Assembly: GCF_040126305.1 (NCBI RefSeq)
Contig: NZ_CP149510.1
Coordinates: 1,375,001-1,439,000, forward strand
Length of the DNA stretch: 64,000 bases
Source: Pararhizobium sp. A13
GTDB taxonomy: Bacteria > Pseudomonadota > Alphaproteobacteria > Rhizobiales > Rhizobiaceae
Direction of reading: 5' to 3'
Shown piece by piece: positions 8,256 through 17,536 of this stretch. The notes under the pieces were generated by a model. That model searched no databases. It had not been told where the DNA came from and worked only from the letters and a program-made list of their open reading frames with translations. Every line of letters starts with the position of its first letter. The first letter of the stretch is position 1. The position numbers and the translations under genes are program-made.

Positions 8256-9173
8256 ATGAAAGCCAAACTCGGCATGTCGCCCATCGCTTGGTGGAACGAC
8301 GACCTTCCCGAACTCAGCGATGACGTGTCGCTCGAAGAATGCCTGCGCCAGTCGCGCAGTGCGGGCTTCACTGGCATGGAGCAAGGTCGCCGCTTTCCGA
8401 ACAATCCCAACGAAATGCTGCCGATCCTGCGCGCGGCCGACGTGACGCTCTGCGGCGGCTGGTTCTCCGGCACGCTAGTCAATGAGGATCTCTCGGCCAA
8501 CAAGGACCGCATCGCGCCGATGATCGAACTGTTCAAGGCCGTTAATGCGCCCTGCATCGTCTATGGCGAAGTCGGCCGTTCGATTCAGGGCGACCGCTCC
8601 AAGCCGCTCGCCACCAAGCCGCGCCTTGGCGATGATGAGATGAAGGTCTATGCACGCCGCGTCACCGAATTCGGCGAATGGTGCGCCGAACAGGGCATGC
8701 CCCTTTCCTACCATCACCACATGGCGGCTGTCGTGGAAACCGAGCCGGAACTCGACGCATTCATGAAGAATTCGGGCGAAGGCATTCCGCTGCTGCTGGA
8801 CGCCGGCCATCTGGCTTTCGCTGGCGGTAACGTGCTGCGTGCCATCGACAATCACCATGCCCGTATCAACCATGTGCATGTGAAGGACATCCGTCAGGCG
8901 GTAATCGACGGTCTGGATCGCAGCAAGCAATCTTTCCTTGACGCCGTGGCGCTCGGGGCCTTTACCGTACCGGGCGACGGCTCGCTCGATTTCGGCGCCA
9001 TCGTCAAGCGTTTCGCCGACTATGGCTATGAAGGCTGGTTCGTGGTCGAGGCCGAGCAGGATCCGCGCAAGTCGCCGCCGCAGAAGATGGCGGAGATCGG
9101 CTATGCCGAACTGATGCGCGTCATGACCGCTGCAGGCTATACAGTGGAAACGGAAGGTTTCCCCAAGGGTTGA
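8256..9173 (+). CDS. iolE: Myo-inosose-2 dehydratase (IolE)
   Basis: 305 residues. Start is ATG 8256 behind AAGGAGAATTTTC; a longer open frame runs back into iolD but has no translation signal. It dehydrates 2-keto-myo-inositol to the trihydroxycyclohexanedione used by IolD. The protein is a xylose isomerase-like TIM barrel: SPIAWWNDDLPELS at the N-terminus, metal-ligand strands in LLLDAGHLAF, INHVHVKDI and FVVEAEQDP. Length agrees with the family (~300). iolB follows after 62 bp. Confidence 0.93.
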   Translation: MKAKLGMSPIAWWNDDLPELSDDVSLEECLRQSRSAGFTGMEQGRRFPNNPNEMLPILRAADVTLCGGWFSGTLVNEDLSANKDRIAPMIELFKAVNAPCIVYGEVGRSIQGDRSKPLATKPRLGDDEMKVYARRVTEFGEWCAEQGMPLSYHHHMAAVVETEPELDAFMKNSGEGIPLLLDAGHLAFAGGNVLRAIDNHHARINHVHVKDIRQAVIDGLDRSKQSFLDAVALGAFTVPGDGSLDFGAIVKRFADYGYEGWFVVEAEQDPRKSPPQKMAEIGYAELMRVMTAAGYTVETEGFPKG

Positions 9174-9235
9174 CGCTTCGGGCGCTTAAAGCGAGGCCCG
9201 CAAACACATGGATGTTGGATAAAAGGACCAAGCTC

Positions 9236-10036
9236 ATGCCAAATCTTCTCGTCAAGCCAAACGGCACCTCCGGCCTCGTCCACGACATCACGCCCGAATC
9301 CGCCGGCTGGACCTATGTCGGCTTCGGGCTCCATCGGCTTGCCGCTGGCGAGAAGACGGCTGGCGAAAGCGCCGAGCGCGAGACCTGCCTCGTGCTCGTC
9401 GCCGGCAAGGCGAAAATCTCCGTCGACGGCAAGGATTTCGGCGAACTCGGCGAGCGCATGACGCCGTTCGATGGACAGCCCTATGCGGTCTATGTACCGA
9501 AGGGCAGCCGCTGGCAGGCGACGGCGACGTCGGCTCTTGATCTGGCGGTGTGCTCGGCACCTGGCGGCGACGGCTACAAGACGCAGGTGATCCGTCCGGG
9601 AACGCACCCTCAGATGACGCGCGGCAAGGCGACGAATACGCGCTATGTAACCAACATCATGCCGGAGGACGACAATGCGGCCCATTCGCTGCTCGTCGTC
9701 GAGGTCATCACGCCCGGCGGCCATACTTCGTCCTATCCGCCGCACAAGCATGACGAGGACAACCTGCCGGCCGAAAGTTTCCTGGAGGAAACCTACTATC
9801 ATCGCCTGAATCCGGCTCAAGGTTTCGCCATGCAGCGCGTCTATACCGACGACCGCTCGCTGGACGAGGCCATGGCCGTCGAGGATGGAGACGTGACGCT
9901 GGTACCGAAGGGCTATCATCCGGTCGCGGCGATCCATGGCTATGATCTCTATTACCTCAACGTCATGGCCGGCCCGTCGCGGATCTGGAAATTCAACAAC
10001 GCCAAGGAACATGCCTGGCTGTTCACCGGCGTCTGA
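9236..10036 (+). CDS. iolB: 5-deoxy-glucuronate isomerase (IolB)
   Basis: 266 residues, two cupin halves, typical IolB length. It isomerises 5-deoxy-glucuronate to 5-dehydro-2-deoxy-gluconate, the IolC substrate. Start is ATG 9236 (MPNLLVKPNGTS) after AAAAGGACC; an in-frame ATG further upstream overlaps the iolE end but lacks a ribosome site. Cupin metal-site residues appear in YPPHKHDEDN and the ETYYHRLNPAQGF segment. Last gene of the inositol operon; neither iolG nor iolA is in the window, so the pathway is completed elsewhere. Confidence 0.92.
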   Translation: MPNLLVKPNGTSGLVHDITPESAGWTYVGFGLHRLAAGEKTAGESAERETCLVLVAGKAKISVDGKDFGELGERMTPFDGQPYAVYVPKGSRWQATATSALDLAVCSAPGGDGYKTQVIRPGTHPQMTRGKATNTRYVTNIMPEDDNAAHSLLVVEVITPGGHTSSYPPHKHDEDNLPAESFLEETYYHRLNPAQGFAMQRVYTDDRSLDEAMAVEDGDVTLVPKGYHPVAAIHGYDLYYLNVMAGPSRIWKFNNAKEHAWLFTGV

Positions 10037-10071
10037 TGCGCTAGGTTCCTTCTCAACAGGGAGGATCGAGC

Positions 10072-10476
10072 ATGCATATCGACGGGAACTGCCATTGCGG
10101 CGCGATCAGGTATGAGGCGGAGATCGACCCCGACGAGGTCGGCATCTGCCATTGCACGGACTGCCAGCAGCTGACCGGCTCGGTCTATCGCGTCACTGTC
10201 TCCGTGCCGAAGAATAGTTTTCGGATCACGGCCGGTGAGCCGAAGACCTACGTCAAGACCGGCGACAACGGCCGGACGCGCTTCCAGATGTTCTGCGGCA
10301 ATTGCGGCTCGCCGATCTATACGACCGGCACGGACGAGGATGCCGAAGAAATCGGCATCCGCTGGGGCAATATCCGCCAACGGAGCGAACTTGCGCCCAG
10401 GCATCAGATCTGGTGTTCTTCGGCGGCGAACTGGTTCGGCGAGCGCGATGCTCTGCCCGGCCGGGAGCGGGATTGA
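10072..10476 (+). CDS. GFA family (glutathione-dependent formaldehyde-activating-like) protein
   Basis: 134 residues with the complete Cys set of the GFA zinc fold: CHCG near residue 8, CHCTDCQ near 27-33 and CGNCGSPIY near 82. RBS GGGAGGATCGAGC before ATG. Most members have no proven substrate; glutathione-formaldehyde condensation is known for only a few. It lies 35 bp after iolB and 15 bp before an AraC gene on the same strand, but no functional link to inositol is evident. Confidence 0.82.
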   Translation: MHIDGNCHCGAIRYEAEIDPDEVGICHCTDCQQLTGSVYRVTVSVPKNSFRITAGEPKTYVKTGDNGRTRFQMFCGNCGSPIYTTGTDEDAEEIGIRWGNIRQRSELAPRHQIWCSSAANWFGERDALPGRERD

Positions 10477-10491
10477 GGAGCGTTCCAGGCA

Positions 10492-11286
10492 ATGAAGACC
10501 GGTCAGTTCCGGATCAAGCGATGCGCGATCGAAGGCGTGGAGGCCGTTGAGGCCGACACGGCACACAGTTTCGGCCGGCATACGCACGACCAGTTCGGCA
10601 TCGGCGTCATCATGCGCGGCGCGCAGAGATCAGCCAGCGGGCGAGGGCCGGTCGAGGCAGGGCCGGGCGACATGATCACGGTTAATCCGGGCGAAGTCCA
10701 TGACGGGTACCCGATCGGCGACTCGGGGCGCTCCTGGCAAATGCTCTATTTGGATCCCGGCCTGATTGCCGATGCAGTGCTCGACATCGCCGAGGCGCGG
10801 GCGGAGGATTTTGTGTTTTCGCGGCCCGTGATGAGCGACCGCAGCGCCGTCGAAGGGTTTGTGTCAGTCTATGCGGCGATGACGCAGACGCGGGAAACGC
10901 TGGCGGGCGAAAGCGGCCTTCTCCAACTGATCGCATCCCTGATGGAGCGCCACCCGCAAATCCGCATTGTGCCACCGTCCGTCAGCCGCGCGAAGGCTCG
11001 GATCGATGACGACCCGGCGGCCGAGGTAACCTTGGCAGATCTTGCCGCGGCGAGCGGGCTCAGCCGGTTTCAAGTGATACGCGCCTTCGCCCAGGCGACC
11101 GGAATGACGCCACATGCCTACCTCGTCCAGCGTCGTATCGGCATCGTTCGCCGGATGATCGCCAAGGGGACGCCTCTCGCCGATGCCGCCTTTGCCGGCG
11201 GGTTCGCCGATCAAAGCCATATGACGCGAACCTTCGTGCGCGCCTACGGCGTGACGCCCGGCGCCTACGCGCTGGCCTTTGGCTGA
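10492..11286 (+). CDS. AraC-family transcriptional regulator
   Basis: 264 residues. The N-terminal cupin-like sensor has HTHDQFGIGVI and GDMITVNPGEVHDG. The C-terminal double HTH is recognisable in VTLADLAAASGLSRFQVIRA and PLADAAFAGGFADQSHMTRT followed by GVTPGAY. This sensor type is common in regulators of LysE exporters, and a LysE gene begins 77 bp downstream, so control of that exporter is inferred. No ligand can be assigned. Confidence 0.85.
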   Translation: MKTGQFRIKRCAIEGVEAVEADTAHSFGRHTHDQFGIGVIMRGAQRSASGRGPVEAGPGDMITVNPGEVHDGYPIGDSGRSWQMLYLDPGLIADAVLDIAEARAEDFVFSRPVMSDRSAVEGFVSVYAAMTQTRETLAGESGLLQLIASLMERHPQIRIVPPSVSRAKARIDDDPAAEVTLADLAAASGLSRFQVIRAFAQATGMTPHAYLVQRRIGIVRRMIAKGTPLADAAFAGGFADQSHMTRTFVRAYGVTPGAYALAFG

Positions 11287-11362
11287 CGGCCTGCAATTCC
11301 GTTCAAGACCGGCCGACGGCGATCCGCTTAGCTTCGGTTTTCCTCATCGAACGGAGCGCGCC

Positions 11363-11974
11363 GTGACCCTCGAATATCTGCTGACATCCATCATCGTCAT
11401 CCTGCTGCCTGGCACCGGCGTGCTCTACACGCTGGCAATGGGGCTGAACGCCGGCACCCGCGCCAGCATCCTTGCCGCCCTCGGCTGCACGCTCGGCATC
11501 CTGCCGCATATTGCCGCCAGTATCGCGGGCCTGGCGGCCCTCCTGCACGCCAGCGCGCTTGCCTTCCAGGTCATCAAATATCTCGGCGTCGCCTATCTGC
11601 TCTACATGGCCTGGAGTGTTCTGAAGGACAGCGAGACACTGCGCATCGCCGAGCGGGACAGCCAGGTCCCTGCACTGCGGGTGATCACCACCGGCTTTCT
11701 CCTTAATATCCTCAATCCGAAACTGTCGCTGTTCTTCCTCGCCTTCCTGCCGCAATTCGTGCACAACGGCACGCCTTCGCCGACGCTCTTCATGCTCTGG
11801 CTTGCCGCCGTCTTCATGGCGCTGACCTTCATCGTCTTCGTGGTCTATGGCGTCTTCGCCTCGGCTGCGCGGCGCCATGTCATCGCAAGGCCGGGCGTGA
11901 CAACGTGGCTTCGGCGCGGTTTTGCCGGTGCCTTCGGCGTCATGGGTTTGCGGCTCGCCTTCTCCGCGCAATGA
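11363..11974 (+). CDS. LysE/RhtB-family amino-acid exporter
   Basis: 203 residues; GTG start at 11363 (read as Met, then TLEYLLTS) behind ACGGAG. A longer open frame back to 11279 adds a non-hydrophobic tail and is unlikely. About six membrane segments; the LysE signature LLPGTGVLYTLAMGLNAGTR lies near the N-terminus and NILNPKLSLFFLAFLPQF in the middle. Exports amino acids or similar metabolites across the inner membrane. Substrate unknown. Pairs with the preceding AraC gene. Confidence 0.85.
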   Translation: MTLEYLLTSIIVILLPGTGVLYTLAMGLNAGTRASILAALGCTLGILPHIAASIAGLAALLHASALAFQVIKYLGVAYLLYMAWSVLKDSETLRIAERDSQVPALRVITTGFLLNILNPKLSLFFLAFLPQFVHNGTPSPTLFMLWLAAVFMALTFIVFVVYGVFASAARRHVIARPGVTTWLRRGFAGAFGVMGLRLAFSAQ

Positions 11975-12107
11975 CGCGTAAGAAAAGTCGCAAGGTCGTG
12001 TTGCGACGCCGATATCGGTTTGATCTGCGGCAGGAATCCCCGTATCGAACGGGTATGCCATCGCTCGCACAGAGGCGGGCAGCCAGATCACATAAGGAGT
12101 CCGCCCC

Positions 12108-12782
12108 TTGTCTTCCGCGTCATCGCCGGTGTTCGGCAAGAAATATTCCGCTTTCCTGTTCGACATGGACGGAACGCTGCTGAGTTCCATCGAAGCAGCG
12201 GAGCGCGTGTGGGGGCGCTGGGCGGAGAGCCATGGCCTCGATGTCGCGACCTTCCTGCCGACCATGCATGGCAAGCGCGGCGTCGACACCATCCGTCAAT
12301 TGGGCCTGCCCGGGGTCGATCCGGAGGCGGAATCGGCGATCATCTGCCAGGGCGAGATCGAGGACGTCGAGGGCGTTAGACCGCTCCCCGGCGCGATCGA
12401 ATTCCTGAAGAGTCTGCCGCCGGAGCGCTGGGCGATCGTTACGTCCTCGCCGCGCGAACTCGCCAAGGTCCGCATTGCCGCCGCCGGCCTGCCGGAGCCG
12501 CGCTTCATCGTCATCGCCGAGGATGTCTCGCGCGGCAAGCCGAGCCCGGAATGCTACCTGCTCGGCGCCAAGCGCGTCGGCTTCGATGCCAAGGATTGCC
12601 TGGTGTTCGAGGATGTCGCGGCCGGTGTCATTGCGGGAGAATCGGCGGGTTCGGACGTGATGGTCATCACCGCCACGCATACGCATCCGTTCGAGACCTC
12701 GCATCCGAAAATCCCCGGCTATATCGGCATCGAGGTTTCGGTCGATGAAAACGGCGATCTCACGCTGATCGACCGCCGGTAG
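12108..12782 (+). CDS. HAD-superfamily sugar-phosphatase-like hydrolase
   Basis: 224 residues. The only start with a ribosome site is TTG at 12108 (AAGGAG 9 nt upstream). HAD motif I is FDMDGTLLSS (nucleophile Asp19, acid/base Asp21); motif II is TSSPRE, with Lys in RGKPSPECYL and motif IV in VFEDVAAGVIAG. The cap type and motif IV resemble glycerol-3-phosphate or hexose/hexitol-phosphate phosphatases (Gpp/YfbT group). Cytosolic; exact substrate unknown. Not obviously in an operon: 133 bp from LysE and 196 bp before DUF1326. Confidence 0.82.
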   Translation: MSSASSPVFGKKYSAFLFDMDGTLLSSIEAAERVWGRWAESHGLDVATFLPTMHGKRGVDTIRQLGLPGVDPEAESAIICQGEIEDVEGVRPLPGAIEFLKSLPPERWAIVTSSPRELAKVRIAAAGLPEPRFIVIAEDVSRGKPSPECYLLGAKRVGFDAKDCLVFEDVAAGVIAGESAGSDVMVITATHTHPFETSHPKIPGYIGIEVSVDENGDLTLIDRR

Positions 12783-12978
12783 GCGGTGCACGACCTGGTT
12801 TCCCCGGGCGCGGATCTGGATTGCCGATACGCCCGCCGTCTTTCCCGGTCGTTGCAACCGGCAGCCGGCACGCCCGCGGAAGCGCCGAGTTCACTGGACA
12901 AGCCGAAGGCGCGGGTATTTAATTAGCATTGCATGAAATTCCTGTAAAAGACGCGTTCCCCGTTCAATGGAGGATGAA

Positions 12979-13614
12979 ATGACCGGCGTCAGATGGAAGC
13001 TTCAGGGGCGCGAGTTCATCCACTGCAACTGCGCGTATGGTTGCCCTTGCCAATTCAATGCACTCCCCACCCAGGGCAAATGCCACGCCATCGGCGTCAT
13101 CGAAGTCGAGGACGGCTTCCATGGCGAAACGCGGCTCGACGGCTTGCGTGTCGGCATGATCGTGTCATGGCCGGGGCCTATCCATGAGGGGCATGGCGCC
13201 TGTGTGCCGATCATCGACGAGCGCGCTTCGCCGGCGCAGCGCGAAGCCTTGCTGCGCATCATGAGCGGGCTCGACACCGAGCCGGGCGCGACCTTCTTCG
13301 CCGTGTTCGCCACGACATACGATACGGTGTATGAGCCGGTCTTCACGCGGATCGATTTCGATCTGGACATGGACGGGCGCACGGCCAAGGTGGACATTCC
13401 AGGCTGGATCGAAGCGCGCGGCGAACCGATCCGCAATCCCGTCACCGGCGACGAACACCGGGCCCGCATCAACCTGCCGCAGGGTTTCGAATACGACATA
13501 TGCGAGGCCGGGCGTGGATGGGCCGAGACGAAAGGGCCGATTGCTCTATCCACCAAGGATTCGCACGCCCATTTTGCCCGCCTGCACATGACCGAAAGCG
13601 GCGTCGTTCACTAG
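12979..13614 (+). CDS. DUF1326 domain protein
   Basis: 211 residues. Start at ATG 12979 (MTGVRWKLQ), as GGAGG lies 5 nt upstream; an in-frame ATG at 12967 overlaps that site. A Cys cluster, HCNCAYGCPCQF at residues ~14-25 plus a later CH, looks like a metal site. DUF1326 has no settled biochemical function. The next gene, DUF2182, begins 11 bp after its stop; this pair is widely conserved, suggesting a soluble partner for the membrane protein. Confidence 0.85.
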   Translation: MTGVRWKLQGREFIHCNCAYGCPCQFNALPTQGKCHAIGVIEVEDGFHGETRLDGLRVGMIVSWPGPIHEGHGACVPIIDERASPAQREALLRIMSGLDTEPGATFFAVFATTYDTVYEPVFTRIDFDLDMDGRTAKVDIPGWIEARGEPIRNPVTGDEHRARINLPQGFEYDICEAGRGWAETKGPIALSTKDSHAHFARLHMTESGVVH

Positions 13615-13625
13615 GGCCTAGGACG

Positions 13626-14459
13626 ATGCCTGGAACCACGCTCGACGCCCTGCTGAAGCGGGACCGGATCATCATAATCGCCAGCCTAGCCGCCATGACC
13701 CTGCTTGCTTGGGCCTATCTGCTTTCGCTCAGCGACACGATGGCGGCAGGTGAAGAGCCGATGCGATCCATGGATGGCATGCCCGGGACGGATATGCCCG
13801 GCATGCCCGAGGCCATGCTGGCGCCGCATGTGTGGAGCCCCGGCGAGGCATTGCTTGTTTTTGCGATGTGGTCGGTGATGATGGTCGGCATGATGCTTCC
13901 GTCGGCCGCGCCGATGATCCTGCTCTACGCGCGTGTTGGCCGGCACGCCGCAAGCCAGGGCGCGCCCTTCGCGGCCACCGGCGTCTTCGGCAGCGGCTAT
14001 GCCGCGGCCTGGTTCGTGTTCTCGCTTGTGGCAACTGCCGGACAATGGCGGCTCGAACGCGGCCTGCTGCTGACGCCGATGCTGGAGAGCGCGAGCGGCC
14101 TGTTCAGCGGGATGCTGCTCCTCTTCGCCGGCCTCTATCAGTGGACGCCGCTCAAGCATGCCTGTCTCAGCAAGTGCCGTGCGCCCCTCGCTTTCATCCA
14201 GAGCGAGGGGGGATTTCGCCGCGAGCCGTGGGGTGCCTTCAGGATGGGGCTGCGTCACGGCCTTTATTGCGTCGGCTGCTGCTGGCCGCTCATGGCGCTT
14301 CTGTTCGTCGGCGGGGTGATGAACATCCTCTGGATCGCCGGGCTCGCGATCTTCGTGCTTGCCGAAAAAGTCATGCCCGGTGGGCAGCGGCTCTCGCAAG
14401 CCGCCGGCGCCATCCTCGTCGCAGTGGGCTCATGGCTCATTGTCCGTGGCCTCTTCTGA
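13626..14459 (+). CDS. DUF2182 integral membrane protein
   Basis: 277 residues, start ATG 13626 (MPGTTLDALLKRD). About seven hydrophobic segments. An extracytoplasmic Met/Asp-rich loop after the first helix (EEPMRSMDGMPGTDMPGMPE is part of it) resembles copper-binding Met motifs, and Cys/His residues occur in KHACLSKCRAP and RHGLYCVGCCWPLM. The family is described only as a predicted metal-binding membrane protein. Coupled to DUF1326 (11-bp gap). A metal-handling role, perhaps copper, is inference. Confidence 0.82.
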   Translation: MPGTTLDALLKRDRIIIIASLAAMTLLAWAYLLSLSDTMAAGEEPMRSMDGMPGTDMPGMPEAMLAPHVWSPGEALLVFAMWSVMMVGMMLPSAAPMILLYARVGRHAASQGAPFAATGVFGSGYAAAWFVFSLVATAGQWRLERGLLLTPMLESASGLFSGMLLLFAGLYQWTPLKHACLSKCRAPLAFIQSEGGFRREPWGAFRMGLRHGLYCVGCCWPLMALLFVGGVMNILWIAGLAIFVLAEKVMPGGQRLSQAAGAILVAVGSWLIVRGLF

Positions 14460-14482
14460 CGGCAGGGCCGGGGCGGCGAATA

Positions 14483-16066
14483 TCACGCGGCCTTGGCGAC
14501 GTGATACTCCTTGATGGCGACCATCTTGATAGCCGGGTAACGTTCCGCTTCATAACGCAGCGAGAATGAATCCTGGGCCAGGAAGACCGGGTCCCCGTCG
14601 AGGTCGCGGGCAATATCGCCACGCCGGGCGTTGATGAATTTGTCCAGGTCCGCTGGCTGATCGGCCGAAATCCAGCGGCAGACGGAGAAACGCGCCACGT
14701 CGAAGGAGACCGGCAGGCCGTATTCCGACTGCAGCCGTTCCTTCAGCACGTCGAGCTGCAGCGCGCCGACGACGCCGACGATGGCCGGAGAGCCGTCTTC
14801 GGGGGAGAACAGCTGCACCACGCCTTCCTCTGCCATCTGCTGCAGGGCTTCCTTCAGCTTCTTGGCCTTCATCGCATCTTCGAGCCGCACGCGACGCAGG
14901 ATTTCCGGCGAGAAGTTCGGTACGCCCTGGAACACCAGCTGTTCGCCTTCGGTCAGCGTGTCGCCGATGCGCAAGGTGCCGTGGTTCGGAATGCCGACCA
15001 CATCGCCTGCATAGGCCGTGTCGGCAAGCTGACGCTGCGAGGCGAAGAAGAACTGCGGCGCTGTCAGGCCGAGCTGCTTGCCGGTGCGCGACAGGCGCGC
15101 CTTCATGCCGCGCTCCAGCTTGCCGGAGCAGATGCGGGCAAAGGCGATGCGGTCGCGGTGGTTCGGATCCATGTTCGCCTGGATCTTGAAGACGAAGGCG
15201 GTCATCTTGTCGTCGGTCGCCTGGACCGTCCGGACGTCGGCCACCTGATCGCGTGGCGGCGGGGCGAAGTCTCCGAGCGCATTGATGAGGTCGCGCACGC
15301 CAAAGTTCCTGAGCGCCGAGCCGAAGAAGACCGGCGTCAGATGGCCTTCGAGGAACGCCTTCTTGTCGAACGGCTTGCAGGCCTCGATCGCCAGCGACAA
15401 CTCGTCGATGAAGGCATCGCGCTCGTTTTCCGGCAGCCGATGGGCGGCCATTTCCGGCCCGTTGACCTTGGTGAGGATTTCCTGCGTGTCGGAGCCGCGC
15501 ACGGTGTTGTCGGCGAGATGGTAGGAGCCGCAGAAGGTCTTCGAACGGCCGATCGGCCAGGTCACGGGGGCGCAGTCGAGCGCCAGCTTTTCCTCGACCT
15601 CATCCAGAATCTCGAACGGGTCGCGGCTTTCGCGGTCCATCTTGTTGATGAAGGTGATGATCGGGATGTCGCGCATGCGGCAGACTTCGAACAGTTTGAG
15701 CGTCCGCGGCTCGATGCCCTTTGCGGCGTCGATGACCATGACGGCGGCATCCACGGCCGTCAGCGTGCGATACGTGTCGTCGGCGAAGTCCTCGTGGCCG
15801 GGTGTGTCGAGAATGTTGAAGACATTGCCGCCATATTCGAAGGTCATCACCGAGGTGACGACCGAGATGCCGCGCTCGCGCTCGATCTTCATCCAGTCGG
15901 ATCGCGTCTGGATGCGGTCCTTCTTCGCCTTGACCTCGCCGGCAAGCTGGATCGCACCGCCGAATAGCAGCAGCTTTTCGGTGAGCGTGGTCTTGCCCGC
16001 GTCCGGGTGCGCGATAATAGCAAAGGTGCGGCGGCGGGAAACCGCCTCGGCGAGACTTTCGGCCAT
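14483..16066 (-). CDS. prfC: Peptide chain release factor 3
   Basis: 527 residues, as in the family (529 in E. coli). Translational GTPase that removes RF1/RF2 after termination. GTPase motifs: G1 [10 protein letters not shown]2 around [10 protein letters not shown]3 DTPGHEDF, G4 NKMD. Start chosen at ATG 16066 ([13 protein letters not shown]), preceded by AGGA; an upstream extension is out of family length. Transcribed away from dut with an 87-bp gap, convergent with DUF2182 (23 bp). Confidence 0.95.
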   Translation of the reverse strand: MAESLAEAVSRRRTFAIIAHPDAGKTTLTEKLLLFGGAIQLAGEVKAKKDRIQTRSDWMKIERERGISVVTSVMTFEYGGNVFNILDTPGHEDFADDTYRTLTAVDAAVMVIDAAKGIEPRTLKLFEVCRMRDIPIITFINKMDRESRDPFEILDEVEEKLALDCAPVTWPIGRSKTFCGSYHLADNTVRGSDTQEILTKVNGPEMAAHRLPENERDAFIDELSLAIEACKPFDKKAFLEGHLTPVFFGSALRNFGVRDLINALGDFAPPPRDQVADVRTVQATDDKMTAFVFKIQANMDPNHRDRIAFARICSGKLERGMKARLSRTGKQLGLTAPQFFFASQRQLADTAYAGDVVGIPNHGTLRIGDTLTEGEQLVFQGVPNFSPEILRRVRLEDAMKAKKLKEALQQMAEEGVVQLFSPEDGSPAIVGVVGALQLDVLKERLQSEYGLPVSFDVARFSVCRWISADQPADLDKFINARRGDIARDLDGDPVFLAQDSFSLRYEAERYPAIKMVAIKEYHVAKAA

Positions 16067-16153
16067 GATGTGAATCCTGTGAATTGCCGCGTATGTAGCG
16101 ACTCCGTGGATAACTTGCAATTCGCATTGACCGTGCCGGAGCTGGAATTGCTA

Positions 16154-16633
16154 ATGAGAGGCATGACTCTTCATTCCCAGACCCGCCCGACCCTCAGCCT
16201 CGTCCGCCTGCCAAACGCAACAGGCATCGATCTGCCCGCCTATGAGACGGCCGGTGCTGCCGGCATGGACCTTCGTGCCGCTGTCGCTGCCGATCAGCCG
16301 ATGACGCTCGCACCCGGCAAGCGGGCACTCGTGCCGACCGGCTTCATCTTCGAAATCCCGGCCGGATACGAGGCGCAAATCCGCCCACGCTCCGGCCTTG
16401 CCTTCAAGCACGGCATCACCTGCCTCAATACCCCCGGCACGATCGACAGCGATTATCGCGGCGAGGTGAAGGTGCTGCTCGTCAATCTCGGCGACGAGGA
16501 TTTCGTCATCGAGCGCGGCATGCGCATTGCCCAGATGGTGATTGCCCCTGTGACGCAGGTTTCCGTCCGCGAGGCGCCGAATGCCAGCGAAACCGCGCGG
16601 GGTGCCGGGGGCTTTGGCTCGACGGGCGTCTAA
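16154..16633 (+). CDS. dut: dUTP diphosphatase
   Basis: 159 residues; trimeric dUTPase hydrolysing dUTP to dUMP and PPi. Motifs in order: AGMDLRA (1), [11 protein letters not shown] (2), [13 protein letters not shown] (3), RIAQMVI (4), and the glycine-rich C-terminal arm [11 protein letters not shown] (5). ATG 16154 has GGA 7 nt upstream; ATG 16163 (MTLHSQTRP) is an alternative with a too-close GAGAGG. The next gene starts on the base after the stop codon. In many proteobacteria dut adjoins coaBC, which here lies 15 kb to the left. Confidence 0.93.
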   Translation: MRGMTLHSQTRPTLSLVRLPNATGIDLPAYETAGAAGMDLRAAVAADQPMTLAPGKRALVPTGFIFEIPAGYEAQIRPRSGLAFKHGITCLNTPGTIDSDYRGEVKVLLVNLGDEDFVIERGMRIAQMVIAPVTQVSVREAPNASETARGAGGFGSTGV

Positions 16634-17533
16634 ATGCCTGTCGCGTCCGCTGCCTATGGCCTGACGTTCCGGCAGGATTATTTCGGAGATCCCGCCGCCT
16701 GGGCCGCGCTGGTGGCGCTGCTGCACGATACGTTCCGCATCGATGTCAGCATTCAGGATCGGTTCGGCGGACCCGATCCGACGAGCATGCCGTTCGCGTA
16801 TTTTGATGAGAACGGCATCGGCGTCGCCAATTTCAGCGCCTTTTCCATGCCGATCATGATCGACGGCCGGCTTGTCACGGCGGCAGGCTTCCAGTCCGGT
16901 GCGGTCCGGCCTGAATGGCGAGGCCGGGGACTCTACCGCGATCTGATGCGGCGGGCGTTCAACTGGTGCGACGCACGGGGTTTTGAACTCGGTCTTCTCC
17001 TGACCGACAAGCCGGCACTGTATGAGCCCTATGGGTTCAAAAACGTGCCGCAGCGCCAGTTCTCGGGGCCGCCACCGGTGGCTGCGAGACCCGAGGGCTC
17101 GTCGCGCACGCTCTCGCTTGACAATCCCGGCGACGTGGCTGTGGTAAAGCGGCTGTTGCGCGAAAGGACGCCGGTTTCCCCGATCTTCGCGGTCGCGGCG
17201 CAGACGGAGATGTTTCTGCTCAACAGCTACTTCGACCCCGGCATCCGGCTGAGCTACCTGGATCAGCCCGAGGTTGTCGTTGCATGGAAATCCCGCGAAG
17301 CGAATTGCTTTCAGCTTCTCGACATTGTCGGCCGGACCCTCTCGCCACTCTCCGTCATCCTTGCTGCACTTGATCTGCGCCCGGATCGCATCGAAGTCTG
17401 CTTTCCGCCTGACAGGCTGGATTGGCAAGGGAAGCCGGAGCCGTTTGCCTCACAGACCAGTTTGATGGTTCGGGGAGCGGCTGCGGACCGTCTGGCCAGG
17501 CCCGTTATGCTTTCGCCGATGGCCGAGTTTTGA
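16634..17533 (+). CDS. GNAT-family acetyltransferase (Eis/YitI-like, long form)
   Basis: 299 residues; ATG directly follows the dut stop codon with no gap. The acetyl-CoA loop is AVRPEWRGRGLYRDLMRRA near residue 95, followed by LLTDKPALYEPYGF typical of GNAT domains that acquire 'YEPYGF'. The C-terminal ~150 residues form a second, weaker domain as in Eis-like two-domain GNATs. Substrate unknown. Close packing suggests co-transcription with dut. Confidence 0.78.
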   Translation: MPVASAAYGLTFRQDYFGDPAAWAALVALLHDTFRIDVSIQDRFGGPDPTSMPFAYFDENGIGVANFSAFSMPIMIDGRLVTAAGFQSGAVRPEWRGRGLYRDLMRRAFNWCDARGFELGLLLTDKPALYEPYGFKNVPQRQFSGPPPVAARPEGSSRTLSLDNPGDVAVVKRLLRERTPVSPIFAVAAQTEMFLLNSYFDPGIRLSYLDQPEVVVAWKSREANCFQLLDIVGRTLSPLSVILAALDLRPDRIEVCFPPDRLDWQGKPEPFASQTSLMVRGAAADRLARPVMLSPMAEF

Positions 17534-17536
17534 CAC

